A stretch of 5,731 nucleotides of DNA from an uncultured Alphaproteobacteria bacterium (GCA_903860855.1 CAIOSF010000177.1:1-5731); one strand, 5' to 3'. Positions 1 to 5,683 are shown, counted from the first letter of the stretch. The notes: a model not told the origin generated them from the letters alone. Program-made: numbers and translations.

Positions 1-10
1 CCGATCGCGA

Positions 11-535
11 TTGAAAATGATATCGTCGCGACATAGGTATAATTTCAAATTATATCTAAATAATATTCTACTCCTGTACGGAGCGGAGGCATATATTGGC
101 TCTATGATACTGTTATCTATAGTTATCGCGGCCCTATTTACAGATGTTTTGGACATATTGTGGTTTGGCCATACGGTCTGGCGGCCCATTGCTACGATAT
201 ACCTGACTTCAGCTTTACTAGGAGTACCATTAAGCGCTAAAAGCATAAGATATTCGGTAGGGTTAGCCATAGTTGGTGCTGCTTATGGTACTTATCTGTT
301 TGCCTACATATTCTCCCCTATATCCGTATTGCTAGCAATATTAGGATCGGCTATACCAGTTTTGTCTAAAAAATTCCTAAGAATGGTCAGGGGCATCAGG
401 ACTACAGTGTCCAGCAGTGGAAGTGATTACACTAATTTTTATGGCAATTTAAATCAGTATTGTTACGCATTCAGTATGTTCTGTATGGCTAACTATCTCT
501 TACCCCCCCCCTGTTCTTTCATGGTGATGATATAG
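11..535 (+). pseudogene. N-terminal part of a multi-pass membrane protein, frame broken at a poly-C tract (possibly FUSC-like)
   Basis: This reading frame is open from the left window edge (first codon at 2), so the true start may lie upstream; TTG at 11 and ATG at 17 are the in-window options and neither has a clear Shine-Dalgarno. The 174 residues contain hydrophobic segments near residues 27-47, 58-72, 83-100, 102-119 and 147-165, so it is an inner-membrane protein. The pattern of W57-R58-P59 followed by a run of small residues, then SIRYSVGLAIVGAAYGTYL (78-96), weakly recalls the FUSC/aromatic-acid exporter family; this is a tentative similarity by eye. The frame runs into nine C at 503-511 and ends 24 bases later at a TAG. 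If the ribosome or the sequence shifts by -1 (equivalent to 10 C) or two C are lost, it joins the membrane-protein frame downstream. I therefore read it as the first piece of one broken or phase-variable gene rather than a complete 174-residue protein. Confidence 0.55.
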
Positions 536-1041
536 TATCAATAGACAATCCAATATTCTATTTTCATATTGCATGTTCAATTCTGGCTATAGGTCTGCTT
601 TTGGTTGATCATTTGAGCATATTTAAATATAAATTGCTTTTTGTCATCTATTACTGGTACTTAACCTTATTCTTCTGCCTAGCTTTTGTACCTATGCAGA
701 AACTAATAGCTGCTGACAGTTTTGAGTATAGTATGGTTGAATTCACCGTTGAAATCATTCTTCTAGGGATTATGGTTGGGTTCTCCACATCATGCGCAAT
801 TCTTTTTGCAGCATTTGTACTGACAATTATGATTATCCAATTGTGGCCGAGTTATGGCAACTTCATCATTGTTCAGGAGTTAAATTTGCATCTAGTAGCA
901 ATTTATATATATGGGGATATTCCTCGGCATTATCCTATATTTATCGACATGAGGAGGATAAAAGGAGGCGCAATCACTATAACACCCAAGGATTTAGCGA
1001 CATTAAAACAATTCTCCAGAATCTTACAAAGGCGAGAGTAA
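493..1041 (+). pseudogene. Middle part of the same membrane protein, in the next frame
   Basis: This frame opens just after a stop at 490-492 and runs to TAA at 1039-1041. It has no ATG near its beginning; the earliest conventional start is TTG at 601, with no ribosome binding site. This supports reading it as the continuation of the upstream frame across the C9 tract rather than a separate gene. The product is strongly hydrophobic: a segment encoded at about 553-606, another at about 628-690, and a long one at about 736-846 that could hold two membrane spans. The part after about 850 is more polar in this frame and in the frame one base before it. Both frames look plausibly coding there, so the true protein may switch frame somewhere between about 830 and 1040. 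No family is assigned with confidence; the FUSC-like idea rests on the N-terminal piece. Confidence 0.45.
503..511 (+). repeat. Homopolymer of nine C at the frame break
   Basis: Nine consecutive C sit in otherwise AT-rich DNA exactly where the membrane-protein frame changes. Upstream of the tract only one frame gives the membrane protein; downstream only the frame reached by adding one C, removing two C, or slipping -1 does. Runs of this kind are classic slipped-strand phase-variation sites and are also classic sequencing-error sites. Confidence 0.85.
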
Positions 1042-1142
1042 CTTTCCGCAATATATACAATATGATGCGTCGTAAAGATAGTTGTATTATTTATGAAAAT
1101 GGCGATGAAGTTGATATAATTTTTCCCAAAGCATCACATTAA
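840..1142 (+). pseudogene. Probable C-terminal cytoplasmic part of the broken membrane protein, third frame
   Basis: This frame is open from before 840 to TAA at 1140-1142 and overlaps the previous frame for 200 bases. The last stretch, beyond 1041 where the other frame has stopped, encodes a polar, helical-looking segment (KARVTFRNIYNMMRRKDS and an acidic tail) that would suit a cytoplasmic end after the membrane spans. An ATG exists at 792, but the sequence it would start is not membrane-like and has no ribosome binding site. I take it as a continuation reached by a second frameshift; it could instead be a chance open frame. Confidence is limited because overlapping open frames in AT-rich DNA are common. 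Confidence 0.3.
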
Positions 1143-1150
1143 TCATTAAG

Positions 1151-1243
1151 ATGCTCAACAGTCCCCTTAAAAGAACTGACGATGCTTTGTATAAGGCGCA
1201 CAAACTTTTGGAATCGGTAAGGATAAATAATAAAGAACCATGA
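1151..1243 (+). CDS. Short 30-codon frame ending in an ATGA overlap with prmC
   Basis: ATG at 1151 opens a 30-residue basic, helical-looking peptide (MLNSPLKRTDDALYKAHKLL then ten more residues) that stops at TGA 1241-1243. It shares the bases ATGA with the prmC start, the usual geometry of translational coupling. The frame is open upstream to 1115. It could therefore equally be the last piece of the broken membrane gene after a third frameshift, which would have placed that gene's original stop directly on prmC. No Shine-Dalgarno lies at a good distance before 1151. I favour the remnant-tail reading over an independent small gene. Confidence 0.3.
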   Translation: MLNSPLKRTDDALYKAHKLLESVRINNKEP

Positions 1244-2235
1244 TTTCAATTAGGAAGCTATTGAAGGAAACGAAAGCAATTCTCAAAAACGAAGGAATTG
1301 AACATTTTTCACTTGAGGCTGAAGTGATAATAGCAAATGCCTTGGGTTTAGAGTCGAGAGAATGCCTATTGTTATTTCCAGATGATGTATTATCATCACA
1401 AATTGTAAAAGCTACTACAGGCAATCAAAGCCTCGCAAAAGCAAGTTTTGATACCATGGGAGTGGATATTGAAAAAGCGGTCACGTCAGCTACGCTTAGA
1501 AGGGTAGCTGGTGAACCATTGGCATATATTATAAGCCATAAAGAATTTTGGGGATTGTCGTTTATTGTTTCTCCAGCTGTGTTAATTCCACGACCAGAAA
1601 CAGAAATGTTAGTAGAGATAGGGGGAAATTACATAAAAGATGGCTTTAGTACTAAAATAAACAGCAACCGCCTAATAACAACCTCAAGTAAGCCAATCAG
1701 AATACTTGATCTTGGCACTGGTAGTGGTTGTATTATAATCAGCTTGTTGAAAGAACTCCGTTCCAGTGGATATAGTAATGCAGTCGGTGTAGGAGTAGAT
1801 ATCAGCGATGATGCCCTAGAAGTTGCCTGTAAAAACGCTTTTAGCCATGGCTTACTAGATAGTATTGATTTTATCAAATCTGATTGGCTACAGAATGTAC
1901 AGGGGAAGTTTGACCTGGTTGTTTGTAACCCACCATATATTGCTAAAAACGAACTCATTACCAACAATTATACCTATAGGGTACACGAATATGAGCCTTT
2001 ACTGGCTTTAACTGATAATGAAGATGGACTTGAGTGCTACCGTAGGATAGCGCGAGACCTTAAGGAGCATTTAGCTGAAGACGGAATTGTTGTGTTTGAG
2101 CATGGATATTACCAAAGAGATGTTTTGATAAATTTATTCGTAGAGTTCGGTTATAGCATCATGAGATGCTACGATGATTTGGCCGGTCTGGCTAGAGTAA
2201 TTATAGTAAAGTTGAGTATAATTGCAGAGTCATAG
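1240..2235 (+). CDS. prmC: Release factor glutamine methyltransferase PrmC (HemK)
   Basis: PrmC uses S-adenosylmethionine to N5-methylate the glutamine of the GGQ motif in release factors RF1 and RF2 in the cytoplasm, which speeds translation termination. The 331-residue product has the family's helical N-domain (from MISIRKLLKETKAILKNEGI), then RRVAGEPLAYI about residues 88-98, IPRPETE at 116-122, the SAM-binding DLGTGSG at 157-163, the acidic VGVDIS strand after it, and the catalytic NPPY at 230-233, which places the target glutamine amide. All key residues are present, so it should be active. Stops at 1228-1233 exclude an upstream start; ATG at 1240 fits the family N-terminus. Only a weak TAAGGA (about 1218-1223) lies upstream, and coupling through the ATGA overlap may drive initiation. 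At 331 residues it is some 40-50 longer than typical homologues, with extra sequence around residues 57-80 and 130-153. The often-linked prfA is not in the window. Confidence 0.95.
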   Translation: MISIRKLLKETKAILKNEGIEHFSLEAEVIIANALGLESRECLLLFPDDVLSSQIVKATTGNQSLAKASFDTMGVDIEKAVTSATLRRVAGEPLAYIISHKEFWGLSFIVSPAVLIPRPETEMLVEIGGNYIKDGFSTKINSNRLITTSSKPIRILDLGTGSGCIIISLLKELRSSGYSNAVGVGVDISDDALEVACKNAFSHGLLDSIDFIKSDWLQNVQGKFDLVVCNPPYIAKNELITNNYTYRVHEYEPLLALTDNEDGLECYRRIARDLKEHLAEDGIVVFEHGYYQRDVLINLFVEFGYSIMRCYDDLAGLARVIIVKLSIIAES

Positions 2236-2310
2236 AGGTGGTTTTTAGTTAGTTAACATCAAAATTAGAGTAAGAGACAATCGCGTAGTTGATATTTAGT
2301 TAATACAAAA
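2236..2310. other. AT-rich spacer after prmC
   Basis: This spacer has no convincing promoter, terminator hairpin or ribosome binding site. It contains TAGTTA repeats (around 2246-2256 and 2296-2302) and a GTTAAC palindrome. The 10-mer AAAATTAGAG at 2261-2270 recurs at 2971-2980 just after the next gene; in AT-rich DNA this may be chance. Confidence 0.3.
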
Positions 2311-2952
2311 GTGGCTGTTATGCAGAATAAATCTTCAATTGATGCAGGAAAAGTTGGTGCTTTTTCGGTTGATATCGAGCAACTACACAACTATAAGACA
2401 GAGCTCGCTAAGAATAAGATGGGTATAGAAGGGAACACCATCGTACATAGACAGCAATTTCATGATGTAAACGATAATCACAAATATAATATTACAACTT
2501 TTAATAAGAAAATGGGTGATACTGCGATGGTATCGCATAATATTAACTCACATGATATGAAGCATATGTTGCCCAAAGACGAGGCACACATGGTAAGAAG
2601 CGAGGTAAATATTGATAAGTATCGCTACGCTAGTGCTGATAACAGCCCGACGATCGCACCCAATATGAGTTTGGATAATAAAGATTATGGCCCAAATAAT
2701 CAATACACTGATATCTATATTCATATGTCAACAGAACGTGAGCCAGAACATGCTTGCTATAGTTGCAAAGCATGTTGTTGCGATGCATGGTTCATCGGAA
2801 AGATAGCTTTGGCTGGTATGGTCAGTGGAACATTCAATTATTTAGCTCAGCATGATTGGGCAATGGCCATATCAACATTAACGCAAGGGAAAGGCAAGCT
2901 GCGAGCACTGAGAGTACATCAAATATATGCACTCGTGATATGCTATAAATAG
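2311..2952 (+). CDS. Unrecognised His/Met-rich protein with a cysteine cluster before a hydrophobic segment
   Basis: I do not recognise this 213-residue protein. Possible starts are GTG at 2311 and ATG at 2320; neither has a good Shine-Dalgarno, and a stop at 2290-2292 bounds the frame. Residues 1-147 are hydrophilic with unusually many His and Met (about twelve of each in the whole protein), including HDMKHML (81-87), HMV and IHMS. Residues 149-157 form a cysteine cluster, CYSCKACCC, followed at about 159-180 by a hydrophobic stretch that could be a single membrane or membrane-associated helix. The tail is short and basic. There is no N-terminal signal peptide, and the Cys cluster lies far too deep to be a lipobox. 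The Cys/His/Met content could bind metal, or the cysteines next to a hydrophobic helix could be lipid- or disulfide-modified; both are speculation. It may itself be the front part of a longer, decayed gene, since the DNA after it looks like gene remnants. Confidence 0.5.
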   Translation: MAVMQNKSSIDAGKVGAFSVDIEQLHNYKTELAKNKMGIEGNTIVHRQQFHDVNDNHKYNITTFNKKMGDTAMVSHNINSHDMKHMLPKDEAHMVRSEVNIDKYRYASADNSPTIAPNMSLDNKDYGPNNQYTDIYIHMSTEREPEHACYSCKACCCDAWFIGKIALAGMVSGTFNYLAQHDWAMAISTLTQGKGKLRALRVHQIYALVICYK

Positions 2953-3366
2953 CAATATTGGGTATTGGTTAAAATTAGAGAGGGTGGAATTGAGACGCTA
3001 CGAAACAACAATATGATACTACGAATCGCTTAGGTGGATCTAAATCTAGATGAATGCTTTCATAACGAGCTGGAGCAGCATGAACAACTTCCATTAAAGC
3101 TTCAGGAGCAAGATGGTCACATAGTACTGGATGTTGATGACAAAAAATATGCAGAAGAGCATGGGTGGGGTACATAAAGATGTTGAGCTTGCGCTCAGAA
3201 GCATCGAAAACATTGACAGTGTAGAGAAGAAAAGTTTTGAGTATGGTACAGGGGAATTCAAGCGCAAAGTCAATGTATTGCAAAGCTAGCGGTCTCAAAG
3301 CAGCGCTCAATAAACCCCCACGGAAAGGATGGTACTGGGATTATTCTTTGTACAGACATTAATTGA
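2953..3366 (+). pseudogene. Decayed coding region: overlapping short frames, no intact gene
   Basis: No single frame is open throughout, but coding-like pieces follow one another in different frames: about 2942-3016, 3000-3053, 3034-3177, 3125-3289 and finally two competing pieces up to 3362-3366. The 3034-3177 piece is acidic (it includes HIVLDVDDKKYAEEHGWG) and can pass directly into the 3125-3289 piece (VHKDVELALRSIENIDSVEK) by a shift at the GGGG near 3166-3170. Joined, these would make a soluble, charged protein of over 100 residues. I do not recognise the family. Multiple indels suggest a pseudogene, perhaps the back half of the gene that starts at 2311. A minus-strand frame at 2975-3310 is open too, but has no ribosome binding site and no family features. 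Confidence 0.35.
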
Positions 3367-3418
3367 AAATACTATACATTAGGAAGGTTAATAAAAAGTT
3401 GTAAGCTATAAGATTTAG

Positions 3419-4243
3419 ATGCTCTTTCTTCTCTTAAACACTCTAGAGCAAGCCATCATGTTCATGCCTTTGTCGATTGCAGTCTATCTGAGTTTTCAGA
3501 TACTCAAGCTAAGCGACATGAGTTTGGATGGTGGATTTGTTTTGGGTGGTGCTGTTTTTGCTCGCGCTCTCATGATGGGGTTATCGCCTTTCGCATCTTT
3601 TCTATGCACTATTGTTGCTGGAATGATATCAGGAGGCGTTCTCGCCGCTATGCAGTACCGCAACAGAATAAATGATCTAATATCTGGTATTGTACTAAGT
3701 TTGATGCTTTATAGCATCAACTTGAACATCATGGAGAGGCCAAATCTAGATTTGGGAGATTTTCGAGATGAAAATGGCTACGCTATGATAATATATCTTG
3801 TTTGTTGCTTGCTTTTGATTGTCTATTTATTTCGCTATAGCGGAATCGGTCTCACTCTTAGAGCCTTTGGCGATAATTATGCTATGTTAAATAGACTTGG
3901 GGTCAATGCCGAAAAATATAGGTTTTGGGGATTGATGATAAGCTCGGTCTTGGTAGCTGGAGGAGGGGCCATTACCTCCAGTACTTATGGCTATTGCAAT
4001 ATAGATATGGGAATGGGGGTTGCCCTTACAGCTCTTAGCACTGTCATCATAGGCCATAGGATAGTATCTATAATACCTATCAAAAATATAGTATACAATA
4101 TAGTATTTGCTTGTTTGATAGGAAGTTACACCTACTTTCTCATACTTAATTCACTATTGGCTTTTGGAATTAGTCCAATAAACTTTAAAATAGTCACTGG
4201 CGTTATCATCATGACGGCTCTTATACTGGCTAAGGCACGATAA
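3419..4243 (+). CDS. ABC importer permease, uncharacterised tryptophan/tyrosine-type (COG4120-like, BPD_transp_2 fold)
   Basis: This 274-residue integral membrane protein forms the inner-membrane channel of an ABC importer. It matches the COG4120 class by its N-terminal hydrophobic helix leading into YLSFQILKLSDMSLDGGFVLG (23-43, where the family has a similar F-x-x-L-x-x-x-D-x-x-x-DG pattern), INDLISGIVLSLMLYSINL (84-102), the IMERPN loop (104-109) and the C-terminal GMGVALTALSTVIIG region (198-212). LRAFGDNYAMLNRLGVN (147-163) sits where importers of this type contact the ATPase. About seven or eight hydrophobic segments span its length, and its size is close to the family's. A TAG directly before ATG 3419 fixes the start in frame; the only purine-rich site, AGGAAGG near 3381-3387, is about 30 bases away, too far for normal use. 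The ATPase follows after 122 bases. The substrate is unknown; homologues often sit beside a COG2984 binding protein, absent here. Confidence 0.85.
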   Translation: MLFLLLNTLEQAIMFMPLSIAVYLSFQILKLSDMSLDGGFVLGGAVFARALMMGLSPFASFLCTIVAGMISGGVLAAMQYRNRINDLISGIVLSLMLYSINLNIMERPNLDLGDFRDENGYAMIIYLVCCLLLIVYLFRYSGIGLTLRAFGDNYAMLNRLGVNAEKYRFWGLMISSVLVAGGGAITSSTYGYCNIDMGMGVALTALSTVIIGHRIVSIIPIKNIVYNIVFACLIGSYTYFLILNSLLAFGISPINFKIVTGVIIMTALILAKAR

Positions 4244-4245
4244 TA

Positions 4246-4289
4246 GGCAGCCGGGTCCCCGAGGAGAGAGGTCTACCCAGCCCCCGGAG
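4246..4289. repeat. GC-rich hairpin-forming element between permease and ATPase genes
   Basis: This 44-base patch is 75% G+C inside AT-rich DNA, directly after the permease stop. CCGGG (4251-4255) can pair with CCCGG (4283-4287), or GGGT (4253-4256) with ACCC (4275-4278); the latter is extended by a G-T pair on the minus strand. No T-run follows on the plus strand, so it is not a standard rho-independent terminator for the permease; an A-run at 4291-4296 makes it terminator-like only for minus-strand transcription. Its minus strand shares the blocks GGGGCTGG, CTCTC and ACCCG, in that order, with positions 4897-4925 inside the ATPase insert. It may be a small dispersed palindromic repeat, or an attenuator or processing site within the operon. 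Confidence 0.4.
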
Positions 4290-4294
4290 TAAAA

Positions 4295-4314
4295 AACTTT
4301 AGATCAACTTTAGA
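4295..4314. repeat. Direct repeat AACTTTAGA, 11-bp period
   Basis: Two perfect 9-base copies, at 4295-4303 and 4306-4314, are spaced one helical turn apart, about 50 bases before the ATPase start. This spacing puts both copies on the same DNA face, as in tandem regulator sites. The copies are AT-rich and short, so chance is possible. A weak TATAAA at 4345-4350 is the nearest -10-like box. Confidence 0.3.
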
Positions 4315-4365
4315 CCAATACCTATTCCCATAATCAGAAGAGACTATAAACCGAGAATATTTAAC

Positions 4366-5313
4366 ATGAGCAGAACCAAAACTCTTGAGAGTCGTCACAA
4401 AAAACAAACATCAAAGGATGATGGTAAGGTGGTATTGCATATAAACAAGCTTTCAGTCCACCTACCAGAAAATAATAGATACCTCCTGCATAATATCAGT
4501 TTTGACGTCCGACAAGGTGAATTTGTTGTATTACTTGGCAGCAATGGCTCCGGCAAAAGCTCGCTCATCTCAGCCATAAACCATACATCCCAGCTAAGAC
4601 TCAAGGGAAATATTAGTATTGATGGTCAGAAAGTTAATAAAATCAACCAAGATCTATTTGTTGCTACTATTACCCAGAATGTTAATAGCAACCTCTTCCC
4701 AAGCCTCAGCATCCTAGAGAACTTTCTTGTTTATCAAAGTACCTTAGGTAAGGTATGGGCTAAAATTAATAGAGTTAATAGAGCTGATGGGAACGCCACT
4801 CATGGCAGCAACGTCCATTTTTGTGATAATAGACGTGGGGGAGATGGTCATCATAACAGGCATTTGAGCAGTGACGGATGCCTAGGTGGCGATGGTGGGG
4901 CTGGCAACCCCCTCTCGCCGACCCGTCTCGATATCCAATTCAGAGAACATCTTGCTCAATTTAATCGCAAGCTATCTCAGGCAACTCATCAACCAGTGGG
5001 CAATCTATCCGGAGGTGAAAAACAAACCTTAGCCTTAGCTCTTACCATGTTTTTCCCAAGAAAGATATTACTGCTAGATGAGCATACTAGCGCCCTTGAT
5101 CCAAGAGCATCTAAGAGCATTATGGAAATAACAAACCAAAAAATACGAGATTTTGGTTTAACATGCATTATGACAACTCATAATCTTGACTATGCTATGG
5201 CCTACGGCGATGTGATCATCGCACTAAAAAATGGAGAGATTTTTAAAAAAATTAATATAAATGCAAAAAAAGACATAAAAAAAGACGATTTATTAGAGAT
5301 TTTCTCTCCTTAG
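4366..5313 (+). CDS. ABC importer ATPase, partner of the upstream permease (COG1101-like), with a Gly/His/Asp-rich insert
   Basis: This cytoplasmic ATP-hydrolysing subunit powers import through the permease. The 315 residues hold Walker A GSNGSGKSS (58-66), Q-loop Q104, signature LSGGE (214-218), Walker B ILLLDE (234-239) followed by H240-T-S-A-L-D, and H-loop H272. All catalytic residues are present. The DEHTSALDP form, with H rather than P after the Walker B glutamate, and THN near 271-273 are typical of the COG1101 ATPase that pairs with COG4120 permeases. Residues 1-22 are a basic extension before the domain. Residues about 137-190, between the Q-loop and the signature in the helical subdomain, form an extra low-complexity insert rich in Gly, His, Asp and Asn, with GGDG twice (158-161, 174-177); its DNA is more GC-rich than the rest of the gene. 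The start at 4366 has no strong Shine-Dalgarno. The frame is intact, so the insert is either tolerated or recent. The substrate is not known. Confidence 0.88.
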   Translation: MSRTKTLESRHKKQTSKDDGKVVLHINKLSVHLPENNRYLLHNISFDVRQGEFVVLLGSNGSGKSSLISAINHTSQLRLKGNISIDGQKVNKINQDLFVATITQNVNSNLFPSLSILENFLVYQSTLGKVWAKINRVNRADGNATHGSNVHFCDNRRGGDGHHNRHLSSDGCLGGDGGAGNPLSPTRLDIQFREHLAQFNRKLSQATHQPVGNLSGGEKQTLALALTMFFPRKILLLDEHTSALDPRASKSIMEITNQKIRDFGLTCIMTTHNLDYAMAYGDVIIALKNGEIFKKININAKKDIKKDDLLEIFSP

Positions 5314-5336
5314 ATCACAATGTAGCCATTAATTAG

Positions 5337-5345
5337 TGGTATAAT
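5337..5345 (+). promoter_or_regulatory. Extended -10 promoter for the small peptide gene
   Basis: TGGTATAAT matches the extended -10 consensus TGNTATAAT exactly. No good -35 box lies 17 bases upstream, which such promoters do not need. Transcription would begin near 5352, giving a leader of about 40 bases. This is the strongest promoter-like site I see in the window, and it separates the peptide gene from the transporter operon. Confidence 0.7.
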
Positions 5346-5377
5346 GTGTTCGTTTTATGATTAACAAAATAATATTT

Positions 5378-5382
5378 AGGAG
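5378..5382 (+). promoter_or_regulatory. Strong Shine-Dalgarno AGGAG of the small peptide gene
   Basis: AGGAG lies eight bases before ATG 5391, which is near-ideal spacing. No other gene in the window has a site this good. It fixes the start and argues that the short frame is a real, well-translated gene. Confidence 0.8.
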
Positions 5383-5390
5383 AATATAAA

Positions 5391-5597
5391 ATGACTACAG
5401 AAAATATCAATCCAATGGATAATGTATCACTAGAAGAATTTGCTAGTACTGCTATATCATCTGATGTTACTGCAACAGAATCTCAAGCTCGTAGTGCAGA
5501 CTCCGTGCAGCCTATAGATACAGATGGTATGACATTAGAACAAGCCCTACTCGTGGGATACGCTGGTTCTGCTGACTGTTCTGGTCTTTACTGCTAG
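5391..5597 (+). CDS. Small acidic peptide, candidate precursor of a modified peptide (RiPP-like), C-terminus SADCSGLYC
   Basis: The 68-residue product has one basic residue (R34) against about eleven Asp/Glu and is rich in Ser, Thr and Ala. Residues 1-56 look like a leader: SLEEFA (13-18) and MTLEQALLVG (47-56) are amphipathic, with a possible cleavage after VG (55-56) or AG (58-59). The tail carries the only two cysteines, each with a serine before it: S60-A-D-C63 and S64-G-L-Y-C68. Such adjacent SxxC and SxxxC pairs could form two thioether rings, or the cysteines could make one disulfide; the terminal Cys could also suit decarboxylation. No known precursor family is recognised, no modification enzyme, protease or exporter is present in the window, and the class is inference. 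Its own extended -10 promoter, strong AGGAG site and tandem TAG TAG stops support a genuine, well-expressed gene. It may alternatively be an ordinary small hypothetical protein. Confidence 0.65.
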   Translation: MTTENINPMDNVSLEEFASTAISSDVTATESQARSADSVQPIDTDGMTLEQALLVGYAGSADCSGLYC

Positions 5598-5632
5598 TAG
5601 CAACTTCATACCATTTCCTGCTTTTCACACTA

Positions 5633-5683
5633 CTGCCGCTTCACTCATCGCTCGGCAATGCTGTGCGATGAAGTACTCAGCAG
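5633..5683. repeat. Imperfect inverted repeat downstream of the peptide gene
   Basis: CATCGC (5646-5651) pairs with GCGATG (5665-5670); CTT/AAG (5639-5641 with 5671-5673) and CTGC/GCAG (5633-5636 with 5680-5683) extend the stem with bulges. There is no following T-run, so it is not a standard terminator, though it could protect the 3' end of the transcript. From 5601 to the window end the DNA is richer in G+C than its surroundings, and I recognise no gene in it. Confidence 0.35.

Noticed and set aside
1167..1424. Minus-strand open frame across the prmC start
   Set aside because: It lies antisense to a confidently identified gene and has no supporting features.
1629..1967. Minus-strand open frame inside prmC
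   Set aside because: It is a shadow of the SAM-binding and NPPY region of prmC.
2261..2980. AAAATTAGAG repeated at 2261-2270 and 2971-2980 as flanks of a mobile element
   Set aside because: It is a single 10-base AT-rich match with no terminal inverted repeats or transposase between the copies; chance is likely.
2975..3310. Minus-strand open frame of 111 codons over the decayed region
   Set aside because: It has no ribosome binding site or promoter, no recognised family features, and lies opposite plus-strand coding-like remnants; an open antisense frame of this size can be chance.
4395..4604. Minus-strand open frame inside the ATPase gene
   Set aside because: It is antisense to the Walker A region of an intact ATPase.
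5295..5307. AGAGA-TTT-TCTCT hairpin at the end of the ATPase gene as a terminator
   Set aside because: It has only a five-pair weak stem inside the coding sequence, with no T-run after it.
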